From: Bradyrhizobium sp. 186
Lineage (GTDB): Bacteria; Pseudomonadota; Alphaproteobacteria; Rhizobiales; Xanthobacteraceae
Direction of reading: 5' to 3'
NCBI RefSeq assembly: GCF_023101685.1
Contig: NZ_CP082164.1
Location: 4,650,001-4,714,000, forward strand
DNA length: 64,000 nucleotides
How positions within the stretch are numbered: the first letter of the stretch is position 1; each line of letters begins with the position of its first letter. This document shows, piece after piece, positions 10,619-19,653 of this stretch. The position numbers and the translations under genes are program-made. The notes beneath the pieces are model-generated. The model ran no database searches. It was not told where the DNA came from and saw only the letters and a program-made list of their open reading frames with translations.

Positions 10619-11255
10619 CGAGGCGGGCCTCCAGGGAACGGGACCAGAGCGTGAGCGGCAGGCACAGCGCGAAATAGATCGCGGCGACGAGCGCATAGGT
10701 GAGGAGCGGCTGGAACGTCGCCGCGCTCACCACCTGGCCCGCGCGGGCAAGCTCGACGAAGCCGAGGATCGAGGCGAGCGAGGTGCCCTTGATGAGCTGC
10801 ACCAGGAAGCCGACCGTCGGCGGCAGCGACAGGCGCAGCGCCTGTGGCGCAATGATGTGACGAAATTGCTGCCAGCCCGACAGCCCGAGGCAGGCGCCGG
10901 CTTCCCATTGCGTCTGCTTCACGGCTTCCAGGCCGCCGCGCCAGATCTCACCGAGAAAGGCGGCCGTGTAGAGCGTGTAGGCCGCAGTCACCGCGACGGT
11001 CGCGGGCACCTGGATGCCCAAAAACACCGGCATGCCGAAATAGAAGAAGAACAGCAACCCGAGCAGCGGCACGCTTTGAACGACCTGGATGCTTGCGGCC
11101 ATCGCCCAGCGCAAGCCCGCTAAGCGGCTGATGCGGCCCATGGCAAGCCCAAGCGCCAGCGGCGCACCGAAGGCGAGCGCGAGCACGACGAGCGCAATGG
11201 TCCAGCGCAGCGCCGCGACGAGCGAGACGAGATCGATGAAGGAGAAGGATCGCAT
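10605..11255 (-). CDS. ABC transporter permease, His/Glu/Gln type (HisM/GlnP-like), second permease
   Basis: A 216-residue permease with about five membrane segments and the EAA loop (GAGACL-type: EAGACLGLSGWQQFRHIIAPQ) that docks on the ATPase. I set the start at 11255 (MRSFSFIDLVSLVAALRW), 11 bases after the stop of the first permease; the frame remains open far upstream but there it runs antisense to or out of phase with other genes. It forms a heteromeric channel with the 11267-11926 product. Confidence 0.92.
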   Translation of the reverse strand: MRSFSFIDLVSLVAALRWTIALVVLALAFGAPLALGLAMGRISRLAGLRWAMAASIQVVQSVPLLGLLFFFYFGMPVFLGIQVPATVAVTAAYTLYTAAFLGEIWRGGLEAVKQTQWEAGACLGLSGWQQFRHIIAPQALRLSLPPTVGFLVQLIKGTSLASILGFVELARAGQVVSAATFQPLLTYALVAAIYFALCLPLTLWSRSLEARLDGSR

Positions 11256-11266
11256 CGCTTTCTCCC

Positions 11267-11926
11267 TCAGCGCCGGCGCGGCCAGCGGAAGGCCGCGGCA
11301 CCAACGATGGCGAACAGCGCCTTGAACGACATCGCCATCGCGAAGTAGACGGCGCAGATCACCGCGTAGACTTCGAAGCTGCGATAGGTGCGGCTCTCGA
11401 TGAAGCCCGCGACGTGGAAGAGTTCGTCGGCCGCGACCTGCGAGGCGAGCGAGGTGCCGAGCAGCAGGAGGACGAACTGGCTGGTCACGGCCGGATAGAC
11501 GTTGCGCAGCGCCGGCGGCAGCACGATGTGGCGAAAAACCTGCCAGCCGGACAGGCCGAGGCACTGGCCGGCCTCGACCTGGCTTCGCGGAATGGAATCC
11601 AGGCCCGCGCGGATGATCTCGACCGAATAGGCTCCGAAGTAGAGCGAGAGGGCGACGGCGGCGGCCTCGAAGGCCGGCAGCTTCAGGCCGAAATTCGGCA
11701 GCACGAAGAAGACGATGAAGATCTGGATCAGCGACGGCGTGTTGCGGAACAGCTCGATGTAGGCGCGCACGAGCCAGCGCAGCGGCGTGATGCGGCCCTT
11801 CAGCGCGACCGCGCCGGCGACGCCGATCAGAAGCCCGAACAGTGCTGCGATCACGGTCAGTTTGAGCGTGACGATGGCCCCGTCGATGAGCTGGTTCTGA
11901 TAGCGCCACAGCGGCAGAAAATTCAT
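11267..11926 (-). CDS. ABC transporter permease, His/Glu/Gln type, first permease
   Basis: A 219-residue permease. Opening MNFLPLWRYQNQLIDGAIVTLKL is the standard entry of amino-acid ABC permeases. The EAA loop VEAGQCLGLSGWQVFRHIVLPPA is near the middle. Start at 11926, 11 bases after the stop codon of the deaminase-like gene. It is paralogous to the next gene, the usual two-permease arrangement for this importer family. Confidence 0.92.
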   Translation of the reverse strand: MNFLPLWRYQNQLIDGAIVTLKLTVIAALFGLLIGVAGAVALKGRITPLRWLVRAYIELFRNTPSLIQIFIVFFVLPNFGLKLPAFEAAAVALSLYFGAYSVEIIRAGLDSIPRSQVEAGQCLGLSGWQVFRHIVLPPALRNVYPAVTSQFVLLLLGTSLASQVAADELFHVAGFIESRTYRSFEVYAVICAVYFAMAMSFKALFAIVGAAAFRWPRRR

Positions 11927-11937
11927 GGTGCCCACTC

Positions 11938-13233
11938 TCAGCCGAACTGGGTGGGGAGGGCGCGCGTGACGATGCCACCGGCGTCGAGGCCGAGGATCAC
12001 GCGCCAGCGATCGAGACACGTGCAGGGATGCGAGATGCCGAAGGCGATGATGTCGCCGACCGCAAGCGCGCTATCGGGCGCGAGCGACAGGAACGCGTGC
12101 TGGTCGTTGAGGCGCGTCACCGACAGTGTCGCTACGAGGCCCTGCTGCTCGACGCCGTCGCGGAAAACGCGCAAGGGCACCGGCAGTCCCTGGTCGAAGG
12201 AGGCATCGCGCATGCCGAAGCCTGCGATCGCAAGCCCGGTCTCGGGCCGCGACAGCACCTCGGCCCACAGTGTCAGCGCGGGGCGGAAGCTTTCGGCCGC
12301 GGAGTGTCGCGTTCCGTTGATGACGAGACCGCCGCGCCGGTCGATCTCGGCGAAGGCGCGCGCATAGATGCCGTGATCGGCAAAGAACAGCGCGCCGGAG
12401 CGCAGAATCACGCTGGCATTGCGGTCAGCCTGCGCGACCGGCGTGAGCGCCCGCGCCACGACATCGAAATAGGCCGATCCGCCCGCGCTGATGATCAGCT
12501 TGCGGCGCGGGGCAGCAGTGCGCACCAGCGCAAAAGTCTCGATGGTGCGTTCCATCAGCGCCGCGATCGCCCGCATGGTCTCGTCGGTATCGGGTGTTGC
12601 GGCTGCGCCCTCGTAGGTGGCGACGCCGCCGAGCTCCAGCCGATCGGCGGCGCGCACGGCTGCGATGGTCGCCTCAATCGCGGCGCGATCGCGCGCGCCG
12701 GCCCGGCCTGCGCCGAGCTCGACCAGCACGGACAATTCGTTGCGGCCCGCAACCCGCGCCGCCTCCGCCAGTGCTGCGACCGCGGCCGGCGAATCCGCGA
12801 AGGCGTGAAATTCGACATCGGGGCACGCGCCGAGGAGCGTGCCGAGCCGCCGGCCGGCCGCAAGCCCGCCGATCTCGTTGGCCAGCAGCAAGCGACGCTC
12901 GCCATGGCTAAGCAGCACCGCGGCCTGCTGGACGTTGGCGACCGTTGTGCCCCAGGCGCCGGCCGCGCGCAGCGAACGCGCGAGCTCCGGCGACATCGGC
13001 GTCTTGGCATGGGGCGCGACGGTGACGCCGGCGCTCTCGCACCATTGCAGGAAAAGGTCGCGATTGGCCGCGAAAACGGCTTCGTCGAGGGTGAGGGCGG
13101 GGAGGGCAAGATCGCCCTGCGCCGGTGACCAGCGCTGGTTGCCGATTTCCTCGGCAGGCAGGCCGTCGACCAGGGGGATGCCGCGAATGGTCGTCGACAG
13201 GCGTTGGCTATCCCACGCGGACAAGGACTGCAT
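11938..13233 (-). CDS. PLP-dependent amino-acid deaminase / D-serine dehydratase-like (fold type III)
   Basis: A 431-residue protein of the alanine-racemase-fold group that includes eukaryote-type D-serine dehydratases and D-threonine aldolases. The PLP lysine is K77 in TVAPHAKT. The C-terminal D-ser_dehydrat domain ends with GISHPCTCLDRWRV, whose His and Cys form the zinc site in this group. I use the ATG at 13233 rather than the longer frame to 13326, because the longer frame would run through the palindrome at 13282-13299. It is the first gene of the importer/RidA/deacylase operon. The substrate is not known; a D- or beta-hydroxy amino acid is most likely. Confidence 0.85.
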   Translation of the reverse strand: MQSLSAWDSQRLSTTIRGIPLVDGLPAEEIGNQRWSPAQGDLALPALTLDEAVFAANRDLFLQWCESAGVTVAPHAKTPMSPELARSLRAAGAWGTTVANVQQAAVLLSHGERRLLLANEIGGLAAGRRLGTLLGACPDVEFHAFADSPAAVAALAEAARVAGRNELSVLVELGAGRAGARDRAAIEATIAAVRAADRLELGGVATYEGAAATPDTDETMRAIAALMERTIETFALVRTAAPRRKLIISAGGSAYFDVVARALTPVAQADRNASVILRSGALFFADHGIYARAFAEIDRRGGLVINGTRHSAAESFRPALTLWAEVLSRPETGLAIAGFGMRDASFDQGLPVPLRVFRDGVEQQGLVATLSVTRLNDQHAFLSLAPDSALAVGDIIAFGISHPCTCLDRWRVILGLDAGGIVTRALPTQFG

Positions 13234-13281
13234 CGTCGCTCCACCTGCGGCCCTCGACCGCCAGCAGCGAGGATATGGGGA

Positions 13282-13299
13282 AATGACAACGTTGTCATT
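13282..13299. promoter_or_regulatory. 18-bp perfect palindrome, probable LacI-family operator
   Basis: AATGACAACGTTGTCATT is its own reverse complement and has the central CG of LacI/GalR-type operators. It sits 49 bases upstream of the deaminase-like ATG, at the head of the operon whose last gene encodes a LacI-type regulator. No second copy was seen in the cluster. Confidence 0.75.
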
Positions 13300-13375
13300 A
13301 GCGTCTATTAGCCACTCATGGCCCAAAATCGATGCATTCAGGTATCAAGGTAAGGACGAGTGCCCGTGGACGAGG

Positions 13376-14215
13376 CTAATGCGCGCCCATCTGGGCGAGC
13401 AGCTCTTCGATATCGATATCGATCTGGCCGGCCGCCCGGACGTGGCGAACCTCCAAACTGTCAGGCTGGAAACAGTACTCGACGAGACCCGTCTCCTTGA
13501 TCGCGATCCGGTCCTGGCGCTTGTCGTTGATGACGAAGCCGGCCGATGGTGCCCAGATGTGCCGGGTATGGTGGAACGTGAAGTCACGCCGCTGGTGCAC
13601 GTGACCGCTGGCGATCAGGCGCAGATCGACGTTCCCGAACATCTCGATCAGCCGCGCCCGCGCCGGCTGCGGCACGTAGCGGATCGAGGTTTCGGGAAGT
13701 TCGGGATCGTCAGGCAGGTTGAGAAACATCGGCTTGTGCACGAACAGCGCGACCGGCCTGCCGTTCGTGCGCGCGATTTCCGAGGCCAGCCAGTCGAACT
13801 GCTCGGCCTCGAAAGCCAGCCCTGAATTCATCACCAGCGAATTCAGACCGATGAAGCGCCAGCCCGCCGCCTCGAACGACCAATGGTCTTCGCCGATGAT
13901 GTCGCAAAACCGCTGGCGGTGCGCTTCCTCGACCGGCGGCGTCGGCGCCGGCCCGATCGCGGTGGGATTATCGCCGATGTCGTGATTGCCCGGAAGGTAG
14001 CGGCAGCCGACGGGCAGGGCGTCGTGCAGGCTCTTGGCGAACGCGACGTCGTCACGGCTGGTCGGCCCGTCAAAGGAGACGTCGCCGGTGTTGACGACGA
14101 GATCAGGCCTTGAGGCGTCGATGTGCTCGCTGATCGCCTGAAAATTCGCGATCAGGCCGGGAAAGTGCCGGCCGAGATGGGTGTCGGAAATCTGGGTCAG
14201 GCGGAATTCGAGCAT
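13376..14215 (-). CDS. Metallophosphoesterase (calcineurin-like, CpdA-type)
   Basis: A 279-residue phosphodiesterase-like enzyme. The dimetal motifs are in order: DTHLG (D-x-H, about 11-15), GDVSFDGP (GD, about 44), GNHDIGD (GNHD, about 76), and a late GHVHQRRD (GHxH, about 200). These fit class III cyclic-nucleotide phosphodiesterases and related enzymes. Substrate unknown. The start MLEFRLTQISDTHLG matches family starts. The gene is on its own, tail to head with the operon upstream of the palindrome. Confidence 0.9.
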   Translation of the reverse strand: MLEFRLTQISDTHLGRHFPGLIANFQAISEHIDASRPDLVVNTGDVSFDGPTSRDDVAFAKSLHDALPVGCRYLPGNHDIGDNPTAIGPAPTPPVEEAHRQRFCDIIGEDHWSFEAAGWRFIGLNSLVMNSGLAFEAEQFDWLASEIARTNGRPVALFVHKPMFLNLPDDPELPETSIRYVPQPARARLIEMFGNVDLRLIASGHVHQRRDFTFHHTRHIWAPSAGFVINDKRQDRIAIKETGLVEYCFQPDSLEVRHVRAAGQIDIDIEELLAQMGAH

Positions 14216-14257
14216 GGTGCAAGCATACCCTGATCAGGCGTCGGAACGATGACGCAG

Positions 14258-14881
14258 CTACAGCACGCGATAGCGGATCGTGTAGGCGTCCTGCGGCGCG
14301 ACGCTGCCGGCCAGCGGCGTGGCGATGCGGTCGGCGAGGTGCCAGGGCCCGAACTGTTCGGAGCGATGGGGTTCGGCGGGCAGGCGAAGGCGGAATTCGA
14401 AGGTACCTTTTCCGGGCAGGTTGACGACCAGCACCCGGTCCGCGGTGCGGTAGTTGAGCGCCACCGCGCCGCGCAGCAGCGCGCGTCCGTCGGCGAGGTC
14501 ACTGACGCTGTCGACCAGCGCCAGCGTCTGGTTGCGGTCGGTGTGCAGCTCGATCTGGGTATCCGCAACGGCCGTGAGGGTCTCCTTGGGCATGCGGATC
14601 TCGAACTCGACCGCGGGCTTGGACGGGTTGAGCCCGAGATAGGCAAGCGCGGCGTGACGCATGTCGTAGGCGACGAAGACGAACAGGACGGCCGCGGCGA
14701 GCGCGGCCAGGCCATGCCTGAGCACGTCGCGCCGGGTCCGGTAGCCGGTGCGGACATAGACGGTCATCGTCAGCGCGACCGCAAGCGCGGCGGCGATGCC
14801 GGCCAGTGCCGACATCAGGATGCCGAGGCGGCCGTCGGGCGATTCGATGAAGAGGTTGACCAGGTTGGACAGGGTGTTCAT
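14258..14881 (-). CDS. Hypothetical membrane protein with C-terminal soluble domain
   Basis: A 207-residue protein with two predicted membrane helices (about 17-41 and 55-75) around a basic loop (GYRTRRDVLRHG), then a roughly 125-residue beta-rich soluble domain. I do not recognise a family. It lies 42 bases upstream of the phosphoesterase gene on the same strand and may be cotranscribed with it. Confidence 0.6.
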   Translation of the reverse strand: MNTLSNLVNLFIESPDGRLGILMSALAGIAAALAVALTMTVYVRTGYRTRRDVLRHGLAALAAAVLFVFVAYDMRHAALAYLGLNPSKPAVEFEIRMPKETLTAVADTQIELHTDRNQTLALVDSVSDLADGRALLRGAVALNYRTADRVLVVNLPGKGTFEFRLRLPAEPHRSEQFGPWHLADRIATPLAGSVAPQDAYTIRYRVL

Positions 14882-15037
14882 GGCGGTATCTCGCCCGGGC
14901 CTGCGGAAGGCCGAAATCGCTTTAACTATCGACGGTTAGTCGCCGGATCGGGAACGGTGGTTCAACTCGTTCATTGTCAGCGTCAATAGTCGCGGCTAAT
15001 GACGGTCAGCGGCATTTCGCCTTGCGGGAAAGTACCG

Positions 15038-15460
15038 ATGTCCGTTCAAATGGTTTTGCTGCCGGTCTTCGTGCAGGTCGGGCTTACCTTCGCGCTCCTG
15101 ATCGGGATGGCGCTGGCGCGCCGGCGCTCGCTGGTCTCGGGTGAGACCAAGAGCCGCGACGTTGCGCTGGGCGAGCCGAACTGGCCGGACGGCGCCACGC
15201 AATTCGCCAATTGCTACCGCAACCAGTTCGAGCTGCCGGTGCTGTTCTACGCCCTGATCGCGCTGGCGCTGCCGCTCCGCCATGCCGACCTCTTCATCGT
15301 GCTGATGTCCTGGGTGTTCGTGGTGACGCGCTTTGCCCATGCCGGCGTCTTCGTCTCCTCGAACGATCTCGGCCGGCGCTCCATGATCTGGCTTGCCGGC
15401 GTGCTCGTGCTGCTGGCGATGTGGATCTACTTCGCGCTGAAGATGTTTTTGCTGATCTGA
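15038..15460 (+). CDS. MAPEG family membrane protein
   Basis: A 140-residue four-helix membrane protein. The FANCYRNQFELPVLFYALIA segment carries the conserved N-x-x-E-x-x-P pattern of MAPEG proteins (membrane-associated proteins in eicosanoid and glutathione metabolism), and RFAHAGVF is the second family block. Start at 15038 (MSVQMVLLPVFVQVG); the earlier in-frame start adds 13 polar residues. It ends 10 bases before rsmB. Bacterial members may have GST-like activity, but nothing here shows a substrate. Confidence 0.85.
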   Translation: MSVQMVLLPVFVQVGLTFALLIGMALARRRSLVSGETKSRDVALGEPNWPDGATQFANCYRNQFELPVLFYALIALALPLRHADLFIVLMSWVFVVTRFAHAGVFVSSNDLGRRSMIWLAGVLVLLAMWIYFALKMFLLI

Positions 15461-15470
15461 AAGATTTGAA

Positions 15471-16772
15471 ATGACCCCCGCTGCCCGGCTGTCCGCGGCC
15501 ATCGAACTGATCGACACCATCGAGAAAGACCGCGTGCCCGCGGCCAAGGCGCTGAAGGAGTGGGGCACCGCGCACCGCTTTGCCGGTTCCGGCGATCGCG
15601 CCGCCATTGCCGGTCTCGTCTGGGACGTGCTGCGCCGCTATGCCTCGAGTGCGTTCCTGATGGACGCCGACACCGCGCGCGCCCGGCTGATCGGCATGCT
15701 CCGCCTCGAGCGCAACATGGATGCGGCGACCATGGCCGCACTGTTCGATGGCAGCCGGTTCGCGCCCGCGCCCCTGACGGAGGCCGAGCAGGCCGCACTC
15801 GCCTCCCGTTCCCTGAAGGACGCACCCGCCGCGGTCGCCGGTGACTATCCGGAATGGCTCGATTCCCATCTGGCAAAAGCGTTCGGCGAGGACCGCGCGG
15901 CGGAGGCGGCCGCGATGGCGAGCCGGGCCCCGCTCGATCTGCGCGTCAACACGCTAAAATCCAATCGCGACAAGGTGCTGCGCGCGTTGGCTCATCTTCA
16001 TGCGAAACCGACGCCGTGGTCGGCAACCGGCCTGCGCATCGAGCTTTCGGCCGATGCGCGCAATCCCGGCATCCAGGCCGAAGAGGATTTCATCAAGGGC
16101 GGCGTTGAAGTGCAGGATGAAGGATCGCAGCTTGCAGCCAGCTTCACCGCGGCAAAACCCGGCGAGCAGGTGATCGATCTCTGCGCCGGCGCCGGCGGCA
16201 AGACGCTGGCGCTCGCCGCCATGATGCAGGGCAAGGGCCGGCTGATCGCGACCGACAGCGACAAGCGCATGCTCGCGCCGATCCACGAGCGGCTGTCGCG
16301 CGCCGGCGTCCACAATGCCGATGTCCGCACGCCCAAGGGCGAGGCCGATCCGCTCCAGGACATCCACGCCTCGGCCGATCTCGTCGTCATCGACGCCCCC
16401 TGCACGGGCACCGGCACCTGGCGCCGCAATCCCGACGCCAAATGGCGTATGCGTCCCGGCGCGTTGGAGATCCGCCTGAAAGACCAGGCCGAGGTGCTGG
16501 AGCGCGCCGTGCCGCTGGTGAAGCCGGGCGGCCGCATCGCCTACATCACCTGCTCGGTGCTGCCGGAGGAGAATGGCGAGCAGGTGAGGGCGTTCGTCGC
16601 GCGGCATCCCGAATTCTCGGTCGTCCCGCCCGGGCAGACCGCGAGCGTGCTCTGGGACAAGGCCGAGGATTTCGCGCAGGCCGCGCTGCAATCCGACGAG
16701 GGCTGGCTGATGACCCCGCGGCGGACCGCCACGGACGGGTTTTTCGTCTCGGTGCTGAAGAAGACTGGCTGA
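15471..16772 (+). CDS. rsmB: 16S rRNA (cytosine-5-)-methyltransferase, RsmB/NOL1/NOP2/sun family
   Basis: A 433-residue SAM-dependent RNA m5C methyltransferase. An N-terminal NusB-like RNA-binding region is followed by the catalytic domain: DLCAGAGGKTLALA (about 236-249) binds SAM, DAPCTGTGTWRRNPD holds C311, and ITCSVLPEENGEQV holds C361, the two catalytic cysteines. This fits RsmB (C967 of 16S rRNA), though the family is large and other m5C sites are possible. It is 10 bases after the MAPEG gene. Confidence 0.88.
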   Translation: MTPAARLSAAIELIDTIEKDRVPAAKALKEWGTAHRFAGSGDRAAIAGLVWDVLRRYASSAFLMDADTARARLIGMLRLERNMDAATMAALFDGSRFAPAPLTEAEQAALASRSLKDAPAAVAGDYPEWLDSHLAKAFGEDRAAEAAAMASRAPLDLRVNTLKSNRDKVLRALAHLHAKPTPWSATGLRIELSADARNPGIQAEEDFIKGGVEVQDEGSQLAASFTAAKPGEQVIDLCAGAGGKTLALAAMMQGKGRLIATDSDKRMLAPIHERLSRAGVHNADVRTPKGEADPLQDIHASADLVVIDAPCTGTGTWRRNPDAKWRMRPGALEIRLKDQAEVLERAVPLVKPGGRIAYITCSVLPEENGEQVRAFVARHPEFSVVPPGQTASVLWDKAEDFAQAALQSDEGWLMTPRRTATDGFFVSVLKKTG

Positions 16773-16790
16773 CCCCAGCTGTCATTCCGG

Positions 16791-16882
16791 GACGCCCGGA
16801 GGGCGAGCCCGGAATCCATTGCGCGGCGTTCTCTGTGGTTCCATGGATTCCGGGCTCTCGCTGCGCGAGCCCCGGAATGACG
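16791..16882. repeat. Palindromic intergenic repeat ('GTCATTCCGGG ... CCCGGAATGAC' type)
   Basis: Arms GTCATTCCGGGAC...CCCGGAATCCA (16791-16818) and TGGATTCCGGG...CCCCGGAATGAC (16843-16881) are inverted copies. It lies between rsmB and the cspA terminator. This is a third structural family of repeat in the window, distinct from those at 4587 and 7395. Confidence 0.75.
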
Positions 16883-16908
16883 ACCTCATCCACCATCCCG
16901 CGCAAACA

Positions 16909-16942
16909 AAGCCCCGCGCACCGAAATTCGGTGGCGGGGCTT
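16909..16942 (-). terminator. Rho-independent terminator of the cold-shock gene
   Basis: Read on the minus strand, AAGCCCCGC, then CACCGAA/TTCGGTG, then GCGGGGCTT form a long, almost uninterrupted GC-rich stem, followed by TTGTTTG. It lies about 57 bases past the cspA stop codon. Confidence 0.8.
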
Positions 16943-16999
16943 GGATAGTCCTACGATCTGCCGGTACGTCCGTGGTCAGATCGCGAGATGCGCGACGAA

Positions 17000-17215
17000 C
17001 TAGCCGGCGCGGAGGTTGTCAGCCGAGGACTTGCCGCTGCGGCGGTCCGCGACGATGTCGAAGGAAACCTTCTGACCCTCGTTGAGGGTGCTCAGACCAG
17101 CGCGTTCAACCGCGCTGATGTGGACGAAAACGTCCTTGTCGCCGTTATCCGGCTGGATGAAACCAAAACCCTTTTGGTTGTTGAACCACTTCACTGTGCC
17201 CATTGCCATAGTCAT
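17000..17215 (-). CDS. cspA: Cold-shock protein, CspA family
   Basis: A 71-residue single cold-shock domain (OB fold) that binds single-stranded RNA/DNA. RNP-1 is KGFGFIQP (about 15-22) and RNP-2 is VFVHISAV. The start is [11 protein letters not shown], with a second ATG two codons in; GGGAAATGAC precedes it. A 259-base gene-free stretch upstream (17216-17474) likely holds its promoter and a long 5' leader, as usual for cold-shock genes, but I see no specific leader motif. Confidence 0.95.
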   Translation of the reverse strand: MTMAMGTVKWFNNQKGFGFIQPDNGDKDVFVHISAVERAGLSTLNEGQKVSFDIVADRRSGKSSADNLRAG

Positions 17216-17474
17216 TTCCCTTCATTGAGGATGCATTCAGGGGGACTAGAACGCAATGTTTTGCGCCCATCGTCCCGATTGGTCGATTTTGGAGAAATAC
17301 CTGAAACGTGCTCACCCATTGGAAATGAGGCGGAGCGGCCCAGTCGTTCGGCCAAGGATCGATGATCACAATCTAGCGAATTATTGGGGCAACTTCAAGA
17401 CGGCACGCGCTGGTCGCGAACCCCGCGGACTTTGCTATTTTGCGGTGCACACAGCCCCCGCCCCCAGGGGGCCC

Positions 17475-17807
17475 TCAATCCACGATGAACAGCGTCGCCC
17501 CCGTCGCCGTCGAGGAGCGATGCGCGGCGTCGCCAAAGTCCGAGACCTGGTAGCTCATCCCGGCCGTGAGCTTGAACTTGCGCCCGTCGCGCAGCTCGCT
17601 GTCGAGCTCACCCTGCAGCACATAGAGCACGTGGCCGCGGTCGCACCAGTGATCGGCGAGGTAGCCGGCCGAATACTCCACCATCCGCACCCGGAGATCG
17701 CCGATGTTCAGCGTGCGCCACAACGCCTGCCCGGTCTCGCCCGGATGCACCGTCGGTTCAACCTGGCTCCAGTCGGTGACGGTGAAGGGGGAGGTGGGGA
17801 GTTTCAT
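17475..17807 (-). CDS. DHCW-motif cupin protein
   Basis: A 110-residue single cupin. The eponymous DHCW-type motif appears as ADHWCDRGHVLYVLQGEL (about 51-68), so here the order reads D-H-W-C. A second cupin block is near SYQVSDFGDAAHRSS. The family is widespread and its function is not known; a metal site is likely from the clustered H, C and D. Single gene, divergent from guaA. Confidence 0.8.
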   Translation of the reverse strand: MKLPTSPFTVTDWSQVEPTVHPGETGQALWRTLNIGDLRVRMVEYSAGYLADHWCDRGHVLYVLQGELDSELRDGRKFKLTAGMSYQVSDFGDAAHRSSTATGATLFIVD

Positions 17808-17980
17808 GGGGTGATCCTGTTCGGCGCCGACCTCGAGGGATAGCGGACTGAACAGCTAGCTGGTCGCGCCATATTATGTCAATGATACTTACCTATATCG
17901 ATTTGTCCATGCCCAAAGAAGGATGTGGGCGCGCGGCCCGCGCGGTTGCGGGGAGGGACGGCGTCGCGTATTTGCTTGCC

Positions 17981-19579
17981 ATGACAGCAGCACAGAACGA
18001 CCGCTCCGCGTCGACGCTCTCCGTGGCCTCGGCGCACGACAAGATTCTCATCGTCGACTTCGGCAGCCAGGTGACGCAGCTGATTGCGCGTCGCGTGCGC
18101 GAGGACGGCGTCTATTGCGAGATCGTCCCGTTCAATAAGGCCGAAGAGGCCTTCAAGGAGTTGAAGCCGAAAGCGGTGATCCTCTCCGGCGGGCCGGAGT
18201 CGGTGCACGAGGCGGGCTCGCCCCGCGCGCCGCAAGCGATCTTCGATTCCGGCGTGCCGGTGATGGGCATCTGCTACGGCCAGATGACGATGGCGGCGCA
18301 GCTCGGCGGCCACGTCGAGGGCGGCCATCACCGCGAGTTCGGCCGCGCCGACGTCGAGGTGAAGGCCGGGAGCAAGCTGTTCGAGGACACCTGGTCGCTC
18401 GGCGGCAAGCATCAGGTCTGGATGAGCCATGGCGACCGCATCACCAAGATGCCGCCGGGCTTTTCCGTCGCCGGCACCTCGCCGAATGCGCCGTTCGCGA
18501 TCATCCAGGACGAGACGCGCAGATACTATGGCCTGATGTTCCACCCCGAGGTGGTGCACACGCCTGACGGCGCAAAACTGATTCGCAATTTCGTGCGCAA
18601 GATCGCAGGCCTCTCCGGCGACTGGACCATGCGCGCCTTCCGCGAGGAGGAGATCGCGAAGATCCGCGCCCAGGTCGGCAAGGGCAAGGTGATCTGCGGT
18701 CTTTCCGGCGGCGTCGATTCGGCTGTCGCCGCCGTGCTGATCCACGAAGCCATCGGCGAGCAGCTGACCTGCGTGTTCGTCGACCACGGCATGCTCCGCC
18801 TCGACGAGGCGAAGACGGTGGTCGACCTGTTCCGCCACCACTACAACATCCCGCTCGTGCACGTGGATGCCTCGAAACAATTCTTGGGCGAGCTCGAAGG
18901 CGTCACCGATCCCGAGACCAAGCGCAAGACCATCGGCCGCCTCTTCATCGAGGTGTTCGAGCAGGAGGCGAAGAAGATCGGTGGCGCCGATTTCCTCGCG
19001 CAAGGCACGCTCTATCCCGACGTGATCGAGAGCGTCTCCTTCACCGGCGGTCCCTCGGTGACGATCAAGTCGCACCACAATGTCGGCGGCCTCCCTGAGC
19101 GCATGAACATGAAGCTCGTCGAGCCCTTGCGCGAGCTGTTCAAGGACGAGGTGCGCAAGCTCGGCCGCGAGCTCGGCCTTCCCGAAATCTTCGTCGGCCG
19201 CCACCCGTTCCCGGGGCCCGGCCTTGCCATCCGCTGCCCCGGCGACATCACCCGCGAAAAACTCGACATCCTGCGCAAGGCCGATGCCGTCTACATCGAC
19301 CAGATCCGCAAGCACGGCCTCTACGACGACATCTGGCAGGCCTTTGCCGTGCTGCTTCCGGTGAAGACCGTCGGCGTCATGGGTGACGGCCGCACGTATG
19401 ATTTCGTCGTGGGCTTGCGCGCCGTCACCTCCACCGACGGCATGACCGCGGACTTCTACCAGTTCGACATGAAGTTCCTAGGCGAGACCGCCACGCGCAT
19501 CATCAACGAGGTGAAGGGCGTGAACCGGGTGGTGTATGACGTGACCAGCAAGCCGCCGGGGACGATTGAGTGGGAGTAG
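17981..19579 (+). CDS. guaA: GMP synthase (glutamine-hydrolysing)
   Basis: A 532-residue enzyme that aminates XMP to GMP using glutamine and ATP. The glutamine amidotransferase nucleophile is C98 (GICYGQM) with H188 and E190 (HPEVVH). The ATP-pyrophosphatase P-loop is SGGVDS at 242-247. The C-terminal dimerisation domain ends PPGTIEWE, the universal GuaA ending. I use the ATG at 17981; the frame is open to 17876 but the extra 35 residues are not family-like. Its last bases are an integration site: the end recurs at 24418 and 27613, and a 324-bp 3' fragment recurs at 24106. Confidence 0.97.
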   Translation: MTAAQNDRSASTLSVASAHDKILIVDFGSQVTQLIARRVREDGVYCEIVPFNKAEEAFKELKPKAVILSGGPESVHEAGSPRAPQAIFDSGVPVMGICYGQMTMAAQLGGHVEGGHHREFGRADVEVKAGSKLFEDTWSLGGKHQVWMSHGDRITKMPPGFSVAGTSPNAPFAIIQDETRRYYGLMFHPEVVHTPDGAKLIRNFVRKIAGLSGDWTMRAFREEEIAKIRAQVGKGKVICGLSGGVDSAVAAVLIHEAIGEQLTCVFVDHGMLRLDEAKTVVDLFRHHYNIPLVHVDASKQFLGELEGVTDPETKRKTIGRLFIEVFEQEAKKIGGADFLAQGTLYPDVIESVSFTGGPSVTIKSHHNVGGLPERMNMKLVEPLRELFKDEVRKLGRELGLPEIFVGRHPFPGPGLAIRCPGDITREKLDILRKADAVYIDQIRKHGLYDDIWQAFAVLLPVKTVGVMGDGRTYDFVVGLRAVTSTDGMTADFYQFDMKFLGETATRIINEVKGVNRVVYDVTSKPPGTIEWE

Positions 19580-19583
19580 GGGG
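19564..19583. repeat. guaA 3'-end attachment site (att, left boundary)
   Basis: GATTGAGTGGGAGTAGGGGG spans the last guaA codons and the stop. The 16 bases GAGTGGGAGTAGGGGG (19568-19583) recur exactly at 27613-27628, and GATTGAGTGGGAGT recurs at 24414-24427. The 3' end of guaA is a recognised chromosomal target of island integrases. Confidence 0.8.
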
Positions 19584-19653
19584 CGTGCTCCTGCGGTAAG
19601 TCGCATTGTTCGAATTGGGGAGATCGAAGTTGAGGGGCTGCGCCGAATAAGTC

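Noticed and set aside
17879..19315. 478-residue open frame antisense to guaA
   Set aside because: Same cause as the guaB shadow. The protein is rich in Ala, Asp, Glu and His and shows no domain.
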